NCBI GenBank assembly: GCA_945863205.1
Contig: CAMAZK010000006.1
Coordinates: 1-48,075, forward strand
Reading direction: 5' to 3'
From: Akkermansia muciniphila
GTDB lineage: Bacteria; Verrucomicrobiota; Verrucomicrobiia; Verrucomicrobiales; Verrucomicrobiaceae
Length of the DNA: 48,075 bases
This document shows, piece after piece, positions 8,324 through 17,783 of this stretch. The translations under genes and the position numbers were made by a program. Every line of letters begins with the position of its first letter. Position 1 is the first letter of the stretch. The notes under the pieces are model-generated. The model had not been told where the DNA came from. It did no database searches and saw only the letters and a list, made by a program, of their open reading frames with translations.

Positions 8324-9355
8324 ATGACCTCCCCTGAGCAACCCATCCGCATCGGCATCATTGGTGCCGGTGGCATCGTCAAATCACGCCACATGCCCGG
8401 CCTGCGGGCGATTCCCGGTGTGCAGATCACGCAGGTGACGAATCGCTCGCTGGCCAGCGCGGAGGCCTTCATTCGCGAATTCGCCCCGGAAGCGCAGGCC
8501 GTGGAGCGCTGGGAGGAGCTGGCCTCGTCCCCTGACGTGGATGTCGTCTGGATCGGCACGCACCCTTACATGCACTCGGAGATGACCTGCTACGCGCTCC
8601 AGCACGGGAAGCACGTCTTCACCCAGGCGCGCATGGCGGCGTCCATGCCAGAGGCGAACCAGATGTGGGAGGCGTCGATCCGCTACCCGGAACTCGTCAC
8701 CGCGATCTGCCCGGCTCCGCATGGCATGAAAGGCGGCGAGCTTGTGAAAAAACTGCTCGCCGAGGGTGCCATCGGCACGCCGCATCAGGTGCTGCTGCAC
8801 AGTTTCAACGATGCGTGGCTCGATCCGCAGGTTCCCGCGCACTGGCGGCAGCAGTCCGACCTCAGCGGCATTCAGATCCTGACGCTGGGCATTTATACCG
8901 AGGTGCTGCAGCAGTGGCTCGGCCACATCGTCGAGGTGGAGGCGCGTGGGAATGTGGTGATCCCCGAACGCGGCGGCGTGGAGGTGGACATTCCTGATTT
9001 CGTGAACATCATGGCCAAATTCCGCAGCGGCATCGAGGCCACGATGCTTTTCAGCGGCGTGGCCGCCCATGCGCCGACGGACAAGCTGTGGATCTTCGGC
9101 TCGGAGGGCACGCTGAGCTATGATTTCGACACCGATGACCTCCAGCTCGGCAAGCGCGGCGGCAAACTGGAGTCGATCCCGATCCCCACCGAACTACAGC
9201 GGAGCTGGACCGTGGAGCGCGACTTCATCGCCGCCGTGCGGGATCCCGCCGCGCCGCGACCACGGCCCGACTTCAACGAAGGCATGAACTACATGCGCGT
9301 GGTGCATGCCGTGTGGCAGGCGATGGAGGACCGGTCCTCCGTGCGTGTGGCCTAG
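8324..9355 (+). CDS. Gfo/Idh/MocA-family oxidoreductase (cytoplasmic)
   Basis: The 343-residue protein opens with a Rossmann dinucleotide motif (GIIGAGGIVKSRH, about residues 11-23). The family hallmark EKP is replaced by TQARMAAS, so the lysine normally used in catalysis is missing at that position. The C-terminal half has the usual Gfo/Idh beta-sheet domain. There is no export leader, unlike the second family member at 20056. Most relatives oxidise or reduce sugars or cyclitols with NAD(P), but loss of the EKP lysine makes an altered activity possible. Its TAG lies inside a CTAG (9352-9355) that also supplies the stop of the kinase gene on the opposite strand. Confidence 0.88.
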   Translation: MTSPEQPIRIGIIGAGGIVKSRHMPGLRAIPGVQITQVTNRSLASAEAFIREFAPEAQAVERWEELASSPDVDVVWIGTHPYMHSEMTCYALQHGKHVFTQARMAASMPEANQMWEASIRYPELVTAICPAPHGMKGGELVKKLLAEGAIGTPHQVLLHSFNDAWLDPQVPAHWRQQSDLSGIQILTLGIYTEVLQQWLGHIVEVEARGNVVIPERGGVEVDIPDFVNIMAKFRSGIEATMLFSGVAAHAPTDKLWIFGSEGTLSYDFDTDDLQLGKRGGKLESIPIPTELQRSWTVERDFIAAVRDPAAPRPRPDFNEGMNYMRVVHAVWQAMEDRSSVRVA

Positions 9356-10647
9356 GCGGCACGCCGGCCCACCGCGAGCGCACCGTTCACGACCTGCATG
9401 AGGCCTTCGATCTGGTAAGGTTTCGGCAGCGCTGCGGCGAAGCCGTAGGCGGCGCAGTCCTTCATCACCGGATCGTCGCGATAGCCGGAGGAAACGATGG
9501 CCAGCACCTGCGAGTGGATGCGGCGCAGGTGCATCATCGTCTCCCGGCCGCACATGCCGTCCGGGATCGTCAGGTCGAGGATCACGAGATCAAAAGCAGC
9601 ACCCCGGTGCATCGCCTCCTGATACTGGCGCAGCGTCTCGGTGCCGTCGCCGGTTTCGACCACTTCGAAGGAGGCCTTTTCCAGCGCCCGACGGAGAAGG
9701 TAGCGGACCATGAGATCGTCCTCGAGCAGCAGCACGCGTCCGGCTTTCCCGGCTGCTGGCATCGGCTGGAGCGGCGCACTGGGCGTCTGGGCCGCCGAAG
9801 GCACGAGGGCCGCTTCGATCGCGAGCCGCATGTCACGCACGGACTGGAATCGATGCTGCCGCTCCGGGGTCATGGCGCGGATCACCACGGCATCCAGCCG
9901 CGGGTCCACCTGTCCCGGCCGCAGCGCGGAGGGCGGCTGCCAGGAGCCGCGCGGCAGGGCGCCGGTGAGCATCTGGTACATCATCACGCCCAGGGCGTAA
10001 ATGTCGGCGCGGTGGTCCACCTCGCGATGCGCGTTGAACTGCTCCGGCGCGGCGTATTCCGGCGTGCCCATGACCATGTGAGTCTCCGTGACCTTCGACT
10101 GCGAATGCATCACGTCCTTGGCCAGGCCAAAGTCGGTGATCTTCACCTCCCCCTGGCGGGTGAGCATGATATTCGCCGGCTTGATGTCGCGATGGACGAT
10201 GCCCTTCGAGTGCGCGTATTCGAGCCCCGCGCAAATTTGCGGCAGCAGCTGCAGCGCCAGCGCGGGCGTCATCCGGCCCTGCGCCATGATCGCGCCCAGG
10301 TCGGTGCCATCGACGAATTCCATGACGAAGAACAGGAACTCCGTGCCGAGGTGCCCGTAGTCGTAGATCCCGACGATGTTCGGATGGTTCAGCGTCGCCA
10401 TCGCGCGTGCCTCGCGGCGGAAGCGGTCTTCAAAGGCGAAGTCGTAGCCGTCGCTCACGCGCAGCACTTTGATCGCCACCGGTCGCCCGAGGCTCAGCTG
10501 GGTGCCGCGATAGACCGTGCCCATCCCGCCCACACCGGCCTGCGATTGCACCGAGTAGCGCCCGAAGGGCATCATCACGGAAAGCTCTTCCGGAGTGGGG
10601 GAAGCGGCACGTAATACGGCTCTGGGGCTGGCGGACGGATGGCTCAT
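9352..10647 (-). CDS. Serine/threonine protein kinase fused to a response-regulator receiver domain
   Basis: The 431-residue protein has an N-terminal Hanks-type kinase domain with the glycine loop GVGGMGTVYRG, the ATP lysine in VAIKVL, HRDIKPAN, DFG in ITDFGLA and the APE motif in YAAPEQF. All catalytic residues are present. After a Pro/Ala linker comes a receiver domain: acidic pocket LLEDD, phosphoacceptor Asp in LVILDLTIPDG and the conserved Lys in LPKPY. No membrane segment or DNA-binding domain is seen, so it is a cytosolic signalling protein. A kinase output combined with a two-component input is unusual: the receiver could control the kinase or be phosphorylated by it. The start at 10647 places the kinase domain about 28 residues in. 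Its target is unknown. Confidence 0.9.
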   Translation of the reverse strand: MSHPSASPRAVLRAASPTPEELSVMMPFGRYSVQSQAGVGGMGTVYRGTQLSLGRPVAIKVLRVSDGYDFAFEDRFRREARAMATLNHPNIVGIYDYGHLGTEFLFFVMEFVDGTDLGAIMAQGRMTPALALQLLPQICAGLEYAHSKGIVHRDIKPANIMLTRQGEVKITDFGLAKDVMHSQSKVTETHMVMGTPEYAAPEQFNAHREVDHRADIYALGVMMYQMLTGALPRGSWQPPSALRPGQVDPRLDAVVIRAMTPERQHRFQSVRDMRLAIEAALVPSAAQTPSAPLQPMPAAGKAGRVLLLEDDLMVRYLLRRALEKASFEVVETGDGTETLRQYQEAMHRGAAFDLVILDLTIPDGMCGRETMMHLRRIHSQVLAIVSSGYRDDPVMKDCAAYGFAAALPKPYQIEGLMQVVNGALAVGRRAA

Positions 10648-10806
10648 CGATGCGGAAAGAGTCGGGAACTGTGGCACACGCGGCGGGGTGAGCAACCGCC
10701 GGCAGCCTGCTAATTCGGCAGTCCGAAGACCCGTCGCACGAAAATACCGGAACGTGCGACAAGACCGCAAGAATCCGGGTCGGAGGGCAGGTTAGTCTCA
10801 TCCACC

Positions 10807-13800
10807 ATGAATTCGCGCCTTCTCATCCTCGCGCTCGGTAGCGCCGCCATCGCCGCCGACCCTCAGGTCAAACTCGACGACGTCGCCGGCAACGAGGCCG
10901 TGAAAAAGATCATGGAGACCCGGCCCGGCCGCGGCGTGATGGCCGATGACACGCCGCCGACGCCCGCGGCGGAGGCCGTGAAGCAGTTCAAGCTGCGCAG
11001 CGATGTCGCCATCGACCTCATGGCCGCCGAGCCGGACGTGGAGCAGCCGCTTTATGCCAGTTGGGACTCGAAGGGCCGCATGTGGGTCACCATGTATCGC
11101 CAGTATCAGTTTCCCGCCGGATTGAAGATCGTCAGCTACGACCAGCACCTGCGCGCCAAGTTTGACAAAGTGCCGCCACCACCGCCACGCGGCCCAAAGG
11201 GCGCGGACAAGATCACCGTCTTCGAAGACACGGACGGCGACGGCTTTTTCGACAAGCACGAAGACGTCATCACCGGCCTGAACATCGCCAGCGCCGCCCT
11301 GCATGGCATGGGCCGCATCTGGGTGCTGAATCCGCCTTATTTGCTCAGCTATCCAGACGCCGACTTCGATGCCAAGCCCGATGGTGATCCCGAGGTCGAA
11401 CTCAGCGGCTTCGGCCTCGAAGACACGCACAGCGTCGCCACAAACCTCCAGTGGGGCATGGACGGCTGGCTCTACGGCGCGAACGGCAGCACCACCACCG
11501 GCAACGTCAGCAGTGCCAACACCAAGAACGTGAAGTGGGAAGGCCAGTGCATCTGGCGCTATCACCCGAAGAAGAAGACTTTTGAAATCTACGCCGAGGG
11601 CGGCGGCAACACCTTCAGCCTCGACATCGACAGCAAGGGCCGCATTTTCTCCGGCACGAACGGCGCCACACGCGGCATGCACTACGAGCAGGGCAGCTAT
11701 GGCATCAAAGGCTGGGGAAAACACGGTCCGCTGACCAATCCCTATGCCTTCGGCTGGTTCGAGCACATGCAGCACGAGGGCGACAACAAACGCTTCCCCC
11801 AAGCCTTCACCGTCTATGAAGGCGGCCTGCTCGGCAGCGCCTACGAAGGCAAAATCATCGCCCCGAACGCGCTGCACAACCTCGTCTATGTCAGCGAGCG
11901 CATCGCCGACGGTTCCACCTTCCGCACCAAGGACGAGGAACAGCTCATCACCACCACCGACCGCTGGTTCCGCCCCGTGTGGGCCGGCGTCGGCCCCGAT
12001 GGCGGCTTCTACATGGCCGACTGGTATGACACCCGCCTCAGCCACGTCAGCCCCATCGACGACTGGCACAAAACCAGCGGCCGCATCTACCGCGTGAGGC
12101 CCGCCGCCGGTGCGCCGAAGTTAAAGCCGTTTGATTTGAGCACGGCGAGTGGGGAGGAGCTTCTCGGTTACCTCAGCCATCAAAATGAATGGTTCAGGAA
12201 GCAGGCGGTGCTGGAGATTGGGTGGCGGGGATTGAAGAATTTGACACCCAAGCTCACTCTTTCGCCCGACGATCCTCAGGCCTTGGAAAAACTTTGGGCG
12301 ATCAATCTGCTGGCCGAGCATTTCGACAATGATCCCCTTTTCCAAAGCTTGGTCGATTCGTGTTTTCAATCTTACTCAAGATTCAAGGATCCGTATCTCC
12401 GACGTTGGATGGCCAAAATGATCGGCGAGCGTCCTTTCTCGTGGGGAGTTGCTGCAGGAATGGCTCAACTTCGTGATGAACCGCATCTCGAAGTCCGCGC
12501 CCAAATCCTCGCCTCCGCCAAACGTTTGCCTGCCGCGAGCGCTCTACCGCTCCTGTGGAGTGGCGAAACCGAAGACATCAGCGGCCACTTTCCGCTCCTC
12601 GCATGGTGGGCACTCGAATCGAAGGCCGAAACGGAACGCGAGGCCGTCTTTGCCTTCCTCAAATCCGACACCGCTTTTCTCAAGACAAGCCTCTTCCGCG
12701 ACCACCTCGCCGAAAAACTCGCTAAACGCTACGCGCTGGCGGGTGGCGAAGAAAACTTCCAGTCTTGCGCCGATCTGCTCGCGTTGACGAACGATGAAGC
12801 GCTGCGCGGCAAGTTCATCGCAGGCATCGCGTCCGCGTTTGAAGGCGCGGAGATGCCGAAACTGCCGGATTCGCTTTCGAAGGCGCTGAACGACTACATC
12901 GCCAAAAATTCGGGCGGCGACCTCACGCTCGCGCTGCGCAGCGGAAACGCCGATGCCCTTCAAAAGGCCCTCAAACTGATCGCCGACACCAAAGCGGGCA
13001 ACATCGCCCGAATCGCCATCGCGAAGACTTTGGCAGAACTCGGCAAGCAGGAAGCCGTCATGCCGATGGTCGCCATTTTGAAGTCCGGCGAGGCTCCGAG
13101 CCTCAAGCGCGGGATTTTGCAGGCAGCGGCCAAGTTTGACGACAAACGCATCCCAGAGGCCCTCATCCTCGGTTGGGAAGCACGAATCGCCGGTGACCGC
13201 GCCCTGCGTGAAGACGCGCTACGCGTCATGGCCGGCCGCAAGGAGTGGGCGCAGATTCTGATGAGCTTCGTGAACGAGTGGAAGGTGCCCGTGAAGCATT
13301 TCACCATCGACATCGTGCGCCAGCTCAGCCTGCACAAGGACGCGGACATCGACGCCGCCATCGAGCGGCATTGGAAGGGCAAACTCGCCACCGGACCTTC
13401 GCCGGAGAAAGAGAAGGAAGCCGAACGCATCAAAACCGTGCTCAAAACCGGCCTCGGCGACGCCGAAAAGGGCAAACTCCACTTCACCACCCGCTGCGGG
13501 ATCTGCCACAAGCTCTTCGCCGACGGCGGCCAGATCGGCCCCGACCTCACCGGCTACGATCGCGCCAATCCCGACTTCTGGCTCGACAACCTCTTCAACC
13601 CCAGCCTCGAAATCCGCGAGGGCTTCGGTGCCTACATCGTGAAAACAAAGAGCGGCCAGCTCCTCACCGGCCTCATCGACGCGCAGAACACCAACGGCGT
13701 CACGATCAAGGACATGGCCAACAACAAAACCGCGCTCAAACAGGCCGACATCGAGTCCATGGAAGCCAGCCCCGTCTCCCTCATGCCCGAAGGCCTCCTC

Positions 13801-13857
13801 ACCGGCATGAGCAACGCCGATTTGAAGGACTTCTTCGCCTATTTGATGAAGAAGTGA
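10807..13857 (+). CDS. PVC-type secreted propeller/HEAT-repeat/cytochrome c protein
   Basis: At 1016 residues this is the longest protein in the window. A Sec signal peptide (MNSRLLILALGSAAIAAD) leads into a PVC-type membrane-bound-dehydrogenase-like beta-propeller (WDSKGRMWVTMY, FEDTDGDGFFDK, ADWYDTRLSHV), then a helical HEAT-like region from about residue 440. A C-terminal cytochrome c domain follows, with the haem site CGICH at residues 897-901 and a later axial Met candidate. These giant multi-domain cytochromes are characteristic of Planctomycetota and Verrucomicrobiota. They are thought to oxidise sugars or other substrates in the periplasm, but few have been tested. It is monocistronic and convergent, with 6 bases to the TPR gene. 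Confidence 0.93.
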   Translation: MNSRLLILALGSAAIAADPQVKLDDVAGNEAVKKIMETRPGRGVMADDTPPTPAAEAVKQFKLRSDVAIDLMAAEPDVEQPLYASWDSKGRMWVTMYRQYQFPAGLKIVSYDQHLRAKFDKVPPPPPRGPKGADKITVFEDTDGDGFFDKHEDVITGLNIASAALHGMGRIWVLNPPYLLSYPDADFDAKPDGDPEVELSGFGLEDTHSVATNLQWGMDGWLYGANGSTTTGNVSSANTKNVKWEGQCIWRYHPKKKTFEIYAEGGGNTFSLDIDSKGRIFSGTNGATRGMHYEQGSYGIKGWGKHGPLTNPYAFGWFEHMQHEGDNKRFPQAFTVYEGGLLGSAYEGKIIAPNALHNLVYVSERIADGSTFRTKDEEQLITTTDRWFRPVWAGVGPDGGFYMADWYDTRLSHVSPIDDWHKTSGRIYRVRPAAGAPKLKPFDLSTASGEELLGYLSHQNEWFRKQAVLEIGWRGLKNLTPKLTLSPDDPQALEKLWAINLLAEHFDNDPLFQSLVDSCFQSYSRFKDPYLRRWMAKMIGERPFSWGVAAGMAQLRDEPHLEVRAQILASAKRLPAASALPLLWSGETEDISGHFPLLAWWALESKAETEREAVFAFLKSDTAFLKTSLFRDHLAEKLAKRYALAGGEENFQSCADLLALTNDEALRGKFIAGIASAFEGAEMPKLPDSLSKALNDYIAKNSGGDLTLALRSGNADALQKALKLIADTKAGNIARIAIAKTLAELGKQEAVMPMVAILKSGEAPSLKRGILQAAAKFDDKRIPEALILGWEARIAGDRALREDALRVMAGRKEWAQILMSFVNEWKVPVKHFTIDIVRQLSLHKDADIDAAIERHWKGKLATGPSPEKEKEAERIKTVLKTGLGDAEKGKLHFTTRCGICHKLFADGGQIGPDLTGYDRANPDFWLDNLFNPSLEIREGFGAYIVKTKSGQLLTGLIDAQNTNGVTIKDMANNKTALKQADIESMEASPVSLMPEGLLTGMSNADLKDFFAYLMKK

Positions 13858-13863
13858 CCCAAC

Positions 13864-15156
13864 TCACGCATACAGCACCCGGAAGGGGCGCAGCCAGGTG
13901 ATGAGCACGCCGATGATGAGCCCGGTCAAGCCGAGCGGGCTGGCGTAGAGCAGGTCGAGGCGGGTGAACATGTCGATGGTCAAATAGATGGCGCCGAAGC
14001 CGGAGATGGCGGCGGCGATGTTATAGACGTGCCGACCGACGTGGTGATCGTTGGTGAAGGCGGCGGCGCTGGCCACGGAGGCGAGCAGCAGGGTCAATGC
14101 GGCGAAGCCGGCCTGCTTCACGTCCCAGACATAACCCAGAATGACGGCGCCCAGCGCAAGGAAGATCAGCCCGCCCACGACGACGCCTTCCCAGAATTCA
14201 CGCGGCTTCAGCGCCTGCCGCGCAAAGCGGTCCATGGCGACGAAAAACGTGCTCAATCCGCGGGCGAGATGCGACCAGAGAGCAAACACCAGCCAAGCAC
14301 CAACGACCACGTTGGCCCAGAAGGGAGCGACATCTTTCAGGTAACCGCTGAGCACCTTGTAACCGATGAATCCGCCGAGCATGATCGCGTTCTGCCGGCC
14401 TTCGGTGAACTGGTTCATCCAGTGGCAGAAGCGCAGGTTGGCGCGGTAGATCCACGACCGGGCGCGGAAGGACTCGATGAGGCCCATGCGGGCGTTTTCG
14501 TTCATCGGATTCAGCCGCAGTGCCTCCAGGAAGTGCTCGTTGGCCTTTTTGTGGTCGCCCTTCATGACGGCCATCCAGCCGGCGCTGGTGTGAGCGCTGT
14601 CGTCCTCGGCGTCACGTTCGAGCTGATAGCGGATGAGGTCCTGGTTGTCGGTGTCCTTCCGCTGCAGCAGGAGTGCGGCGGAGAGCACCTCGGCGGCCAT
14701 GGTGTTTTCGGTGTCGAGATTCAGCGCGGCGCGCGCGGCAGTCTCGGCTTTGGGATAATCACGCAGTCGCAGGTGCAGACGTGCGAGCACGGCGTGGCTG
14801 AAATCGCTATCGGGGTCAAGGCCGGCAGCTTCTTCGGCTTGTTGCAGCGCTTCTTTGATCGCGGCGGTCTGGCCGTCCTTGGCGTTCGCATTCAAGGCGA
14901 GAGCGAAGACGCTGCGGGAGAAGGCGTTTTCCGGCTCGAGTGCCACGGCGCGGCGCGCGGCGTCCACGGCCTGGGCGGCGGCGCCGTCCTGCTCCATCCA
15001 GCAGAGCGAGAGCATGATGAGGCTCGGCGTGTGATGCGCGTCGAGTTCGAGAGCCTGCTTGTAGCAGGAAATGGCGTCAGGAAGGCGGTGCTGGCTTTGC
15101 AGCAGCCGGCCACGGGCAAACGCGGCTTCGGGTGAGGGATGAAAATCGTCGGACAT
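13864..15156 (-). CDS. TPR protein with C-terminal multi-pass membrane domain
   Basis: This 430-residue protein has an N-terminal half of TPR-like repeats (RGRLLQSQHRLPDAISCYKQALELD and following units) reaching about residue 215. Five or six hydrophobic segments follow, including VVVGAWLVFALWSHLA, VVVGGLIFLALGAVI and LTGLIIGVLITWL. I recognise no enzymatic motif. It is encoded 13 bases downstream of a TPR-AAA ATPase gene, and both proteins carry TPR repeats, so a membrane-anchored ATPase complex is a reasonable inference. It looks like a scaffold with the TPRs in the cytosol. It is the last gene of a six-gene leftward run that includes an ECF sigma factor. Confidence 0.85.
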   Translation of the reverse strand: MSDDFHPSPEAAFARGRLLQSQHRLPDAISCYKQALELDAHHTPSLIMLSLCWMEQDGAAAQAVDAARRAVALEPENAFSRSVFALALNANAKDGQTAAIKEALQQAEEAAGLDPDSDFSHAVLARLHLRLRDYPKAETAARAALNLDTENTMAAEVLSAALLLQRKDTDNQDLIRYQLERDAEDDSAHTSAGWMAVMKGDHKKANEHFLEALRLNPMNENARMGLIESFRARSWIYRANLRFCHWMNQFTEGRQNAIMLGGFIGYKVLSGYLKDVAPFWANVVVGAWLVFALWSHLARGLSTFFVAMDRFARQALKPREFWEGVVVGGLIFLALGAVILGYVWDVKQAGFAALTLLLASVASAAAFTNDHHVGRHVYNIAAAISGFGAIYLTIDMFTRLDLLYASPLGLTGLIIGVLITWLRPFRVLYA

Positions 15157-15169
15157 GCGCTGGCAGGGT

Positions 15170-16579
15170 TCAGCGCTTCATGAGGCCGAGGTGCTTCAAA
15201 ACATCGTCGTAGAAGCCGCTTTGATTCGAGTACATCGCATAGTTCTTGGCGCTCTCGAACCAGGCTTTGGTTGTTGGCTTGTGACGTGACGCTGCCTTGA
15301 TGAGATCTTTCGTCGTGAGCGGGATGACTTTGCCGGTTTTCATCGCACCGTTCAGCACCTCCTCCGTGGCGAGATCGAAGACGGCTTTCAAATCGGCACC
15401 GGAGAAACCTTCCGTCTTTTTTGCCAGCGCCCGAGGGTCGAGCTCGCCGATGGGTTTCTTCTGCGCCATGACCTCGATGATCGCGGCGCGGCCACCCTCA
15501 TCCGGCGGCGGCACGAAAAGCGTGCGGTCAAAGCGGCCGGGACGGCGGAAAGCGGGGTCGATGTGCCACGGTGCGTTCGTGGCGCCGAGAATGAGCACGC
15601 CGTCGTTGTCGGACTCGGCACCGTCCATCTCGGAAAGGAAGGCGTTGATGAGATTGCGCCCGGCGCTCTGGCGTAAATCGCGACGGTCGGCGGCGAGCGC
15701 ATCGACCTCGTCGAAGAACAGGATGCTCGGCGCATTCTGGCGGGCGAGCTCGAAGACCTCGTGCATGTTTTTCTCTGAATTCCCGATCCACATGTCGAGG
15801 ATCTGGTGCAGGCCGAGCGCGATGAAATTGGCCTGAATCTCGCCGGCGGTGGCCTTGCTGATGAGCGTCTTGCCGACGCCGGGCGGACCGTAGAGCAGCA
15901 CACCGCCGCCGATCTTCTTGTCGTAGGCTTTGAACAGCTCCGCATGCTGCAGCGGATAGATGATCTTCATGCGGATCTCCTCCTTGAGCGACTCCATTCC
16001 GCCGACGCCGGAGAAATTGAGCTTGGGCTTCTCAAAATCGGCCAAGCCGAGGTCAAAGGCGGTGCCGCCACGAGGATGGCCGTCGTCCTCGGCATCGGCG
16101 CTGTCGTTCGCGGATTCGATGAAGCTGCCGCTGGAGGTCATCGCGGCGCGTTTACGGCCGCTAGCGTCGTCGGAGTCTGGTCTGACGCCGTGGAGGTCTT
16201 TTTCGATGCCGGGATCGGCAAGCGAGCGGTTCAGCGCGATGCCTTTGTCGTACATCGCCTTCGCCTTGGACAGTTCACCCTCGGTGATGTGAATGCGAGC
16301 GAGCAGCAGGAAGGCCGCCGCGCATTCCGGCGTGTCGGAGAGCACCTGCTCCGCCCGCACCGCAGCCTGCGAGGTCTTTCCCTGCAAGAGCGCCACGCGG
16401 GCCAGTCCCAGCCGCGCTTCGGCATGCGCGGGATCATTTTTAAGCACCTGCTGAAAGCTCTGCTCGGCGTCTTCGATCAGTCCTTCATCCAGACACCCTT
16501 CCGCAAAGAGAATCAGCAGCGGGGCATTGTCAGGCGAGTGTTGCAGGGCCAGGCGAAGCGCATCGAGGTTTTGAGCCAT
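15170..16579 (-). CDS. TPR-AAA+ ATPase (classical, FtsH/VPS4/Cdc48-like AAA module)
   Basis: The 469-residue protein starts with TPR-like helices (about residues 5-125). A polar, low-complexity linker follows, then one classical AAA+ module: FSGVGGMESLKEEI, Walker A GPPGVGKT (residues 231-238), Walker B ILFFDEVDAL (D290, E291), a sensor-1 Asn in GATNAPW, and the arginine fingers in RRPGRFDR. There is no protease or membrane segment, so it is not FtsH. Classical AAA proteins of this type unfold or extract proteins. With the adjacent TPR membrane protein it may work at the inner membrane. The ATG at 16579 is preferred to a TTG at 16615. A 56-base gap separates it from the upstream gene. Confidence 0.88.
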   Translation of the reverse strand: MAQNLDALRLALQHSPDNAPLLILFAEGCLDEGLIEDAEQSFQQVLKNDPAHAEARLGLARVALLQGKTSQAAVRAEQVLSDTPECAAAFLLLARIHITEGELSKAKAMYDKGIALNRSLADPGIEKDLHGVRPDSDDASGRKRAAMTSSGSFIESANDSADAEDDGHPRGGTAFDLGLADFEKPKLNFSGVGGMESLKEEIRMKIIYPLQHAELFKAYDKKIGGGVLLYGPPGVGKTLISKATAGEIQANFIALGLHQILDMWIGNSEKNMHEVFELARQNAPSILFFDEVDALAADRRDLRQSAGRNLINAFLSEMDGAESDNDGVLILGATNAPWHIDPAFRRPGRFDRTLFVPPPDEGGRAAIIEVMAQKKPIGELDPRALAKKTEGFSGADLKAVFDLATEEVLNGAMKTGKVIPLTTKDLIKAASRHKPTTKAWFESAKNYAMYSNQSGFYDDVLKHLGLMKR

Positions 16580-16635
16580 GCGTTCGAATGCAGCGTCTGC
16601 CGCCGGGTGTGGCAAGCAAATTCACCGACGCCGGC

Positions 16636-17136
16636 TTACTTCCGCTCCAAGGAGAGCACAAAGATCAGCCGCCCGTCCTTCCACTTCGGTCCGCCGATGA
16701 AGAGCGGACTGCCCGGACGCAGGACGGCATCGCTTTTGACAAGCACCTGCTGCTCCCGCCAGACCTGCAGGTGCAGCTTCACGCCGCCGTTTTCGGCGGG
16801 GCCGTTGGAGTCCACTTTGAGAAACAGATCGCGGGAAGGAACCACCCATGACTCGTACTCGCGGAAGATGTCCTGCTGATGCTGGCCGAGGATTTCGAAA
16901 TGCTTGAAGGCAAAGACCTTCCCGAGACGCTCGTCGAGGGCGCCGAGGTGCTTCGGCGCTTTTTCCTGCGCGCCGGTGAGCTGGGCGGCGTCGTTGGTGG
17001 CGAAGATCAGCGCACCCCAGACTTTTCCCTCCGTCGCCGGCTTGACGGCGGGAAGCGGCTGCGGGGCGGCTTTTTCCTGCGCCCACGAGATTGTGGACGA
17101 GAGGAGAATCAGGAGGACTGGCGGGAGGAATTTCAT
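16636..17136 (-). CDS. Secreted protein of unknown function
   Basis: I do not recognise this 166-residue protein. It has a clear Sec signal peptide (MKFLPPVLLILLSSTISWAQ, cleavage near residue 19), a Pro/Ala-rich stretch, and a beta-rich C-terminal part (KLHLQVWREQQVLV, GRLIFVLSLERK). There are no cysteines in the mature part and no metal-binding motif. Its ATG overlaps the stop of the anti-sigma gene by ATGA (17133-17136), so it is translated with it. That context suggests an envelope protein that acts in, or is controlled by, the ECF sigma/anti-sigma pair. Confidence 0.8.
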   Translation of the reverse strand: MKFLPPVLLILLSSTISWAQEKAAPQPLPAVKPATEGKVWGALIFATNDAAQLTGAQEKAPKHLGALDERLGKVFAFKHFEILGQHQQDIFREYESWVVPSRDLFLKVDSNGPAENGGVKLHLQVWREQQVLVKSDAVLRPGSPLFIGGPKWKDGRLIFVLSLERK

Positions 17137-17783
17137 CCGCGGGGATTGTTTCTCAGAAACAGCGGCTGACCGGCGGCATCGCGTGAGATGACCAGCAGCG
17201 GCGAGCCTGCGGCGTCAAACAGCGTCGTCGCGGCGACCTCCGGCTCCGTTTCGCTGCGGTGGACGCTGATACCGGAGATCTTGCGGTCCGCCGGCACTTC
17301 TTCGAGCCCCTCCAGCATCAGGACGGTCGCATCAGCGGCGGCATCGTGGTAGGTGCTGGTCTCGACACCGCGTCCGGGGGCATAGGAGCTCAAAATGAGG
17401 CTGTGCGCCGAGTCGCCACCGGCGGGAACGAGCAGGAAGAATCCCGCCACCGCTACGGCCGCCACACTCGCCGTCGCCAGCCAGGGCTGCCGGAACAGCG
17501 CGATGAGCGAATCGAGGAAGGATGCCGGCTTTGGGCGAGCGTCCGCCATGTCCATCTGGGCGATGCGCATCTGGATCTGCGAATTGAAAAAGTCGGCGTG
17601 CGGCACCTTCATCTCCGCAGGCAGATGCGTGCGGAGGCTGGCGCTGAGGCTGCGCATTTCCTCCGCTTCGCGGGCGAGGGCGGGATCGGCCTTCAGCTCG
17701 GCGTCGAAGGCGGCGCGTTCGGCGGCGGTCATCTCGCCGTCGAGCCAGCGGATGAGATCGTGGTTTTCAGAGGGTGGTTTCAT
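17133..17783 (-). CDS. Membrane-anchored anti-sigma factor
   Basis: The 216-residue protein has an N-terminal anti-sigma-like helical domain (HDLIRWLDGEMTAAERAAFDA), one membrane segment near residues 99-118 (WLATASVAAVAVAGFFLLV), and a periplasmic C-terminal domain of about 95 residues. The zinc-binding HxxxCxxC of ZAS anti-sigma factors is absent; the N-terminal domain has no cysteine. It overlaps the end of the ECF sigma gene by 17 bases, the normal arrangement for a sigma factor and its antagonist. It most likely holds the sigma factor at the membrane until an envelope signal arrives. Confidence 0.85.
   Translation of the reverse strand: MKPPSENHDLIRWLDGEMTAAERAAFDAELKADPALAREAEEMRSLSASLRTHLPAEMKVPHADFFNSQIQMRIAQMDMADARPKPASFLDSLIALFRQPWLATASVAAVAVAGFFLLVPAGGDSAHSLILSSYAPGRGVETSTYHDAAADATVLMLEGLEEVPADRKISGISVHRSETEPEVAATTLFDAAGSPLLVISRDAAGQPLFLRNNPRG

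Noticed and set aside
15170..16579. FtsH-type protease
   Set aside because: The AAA module is similar, but the HExxH protease domain and membrane helices are missing.
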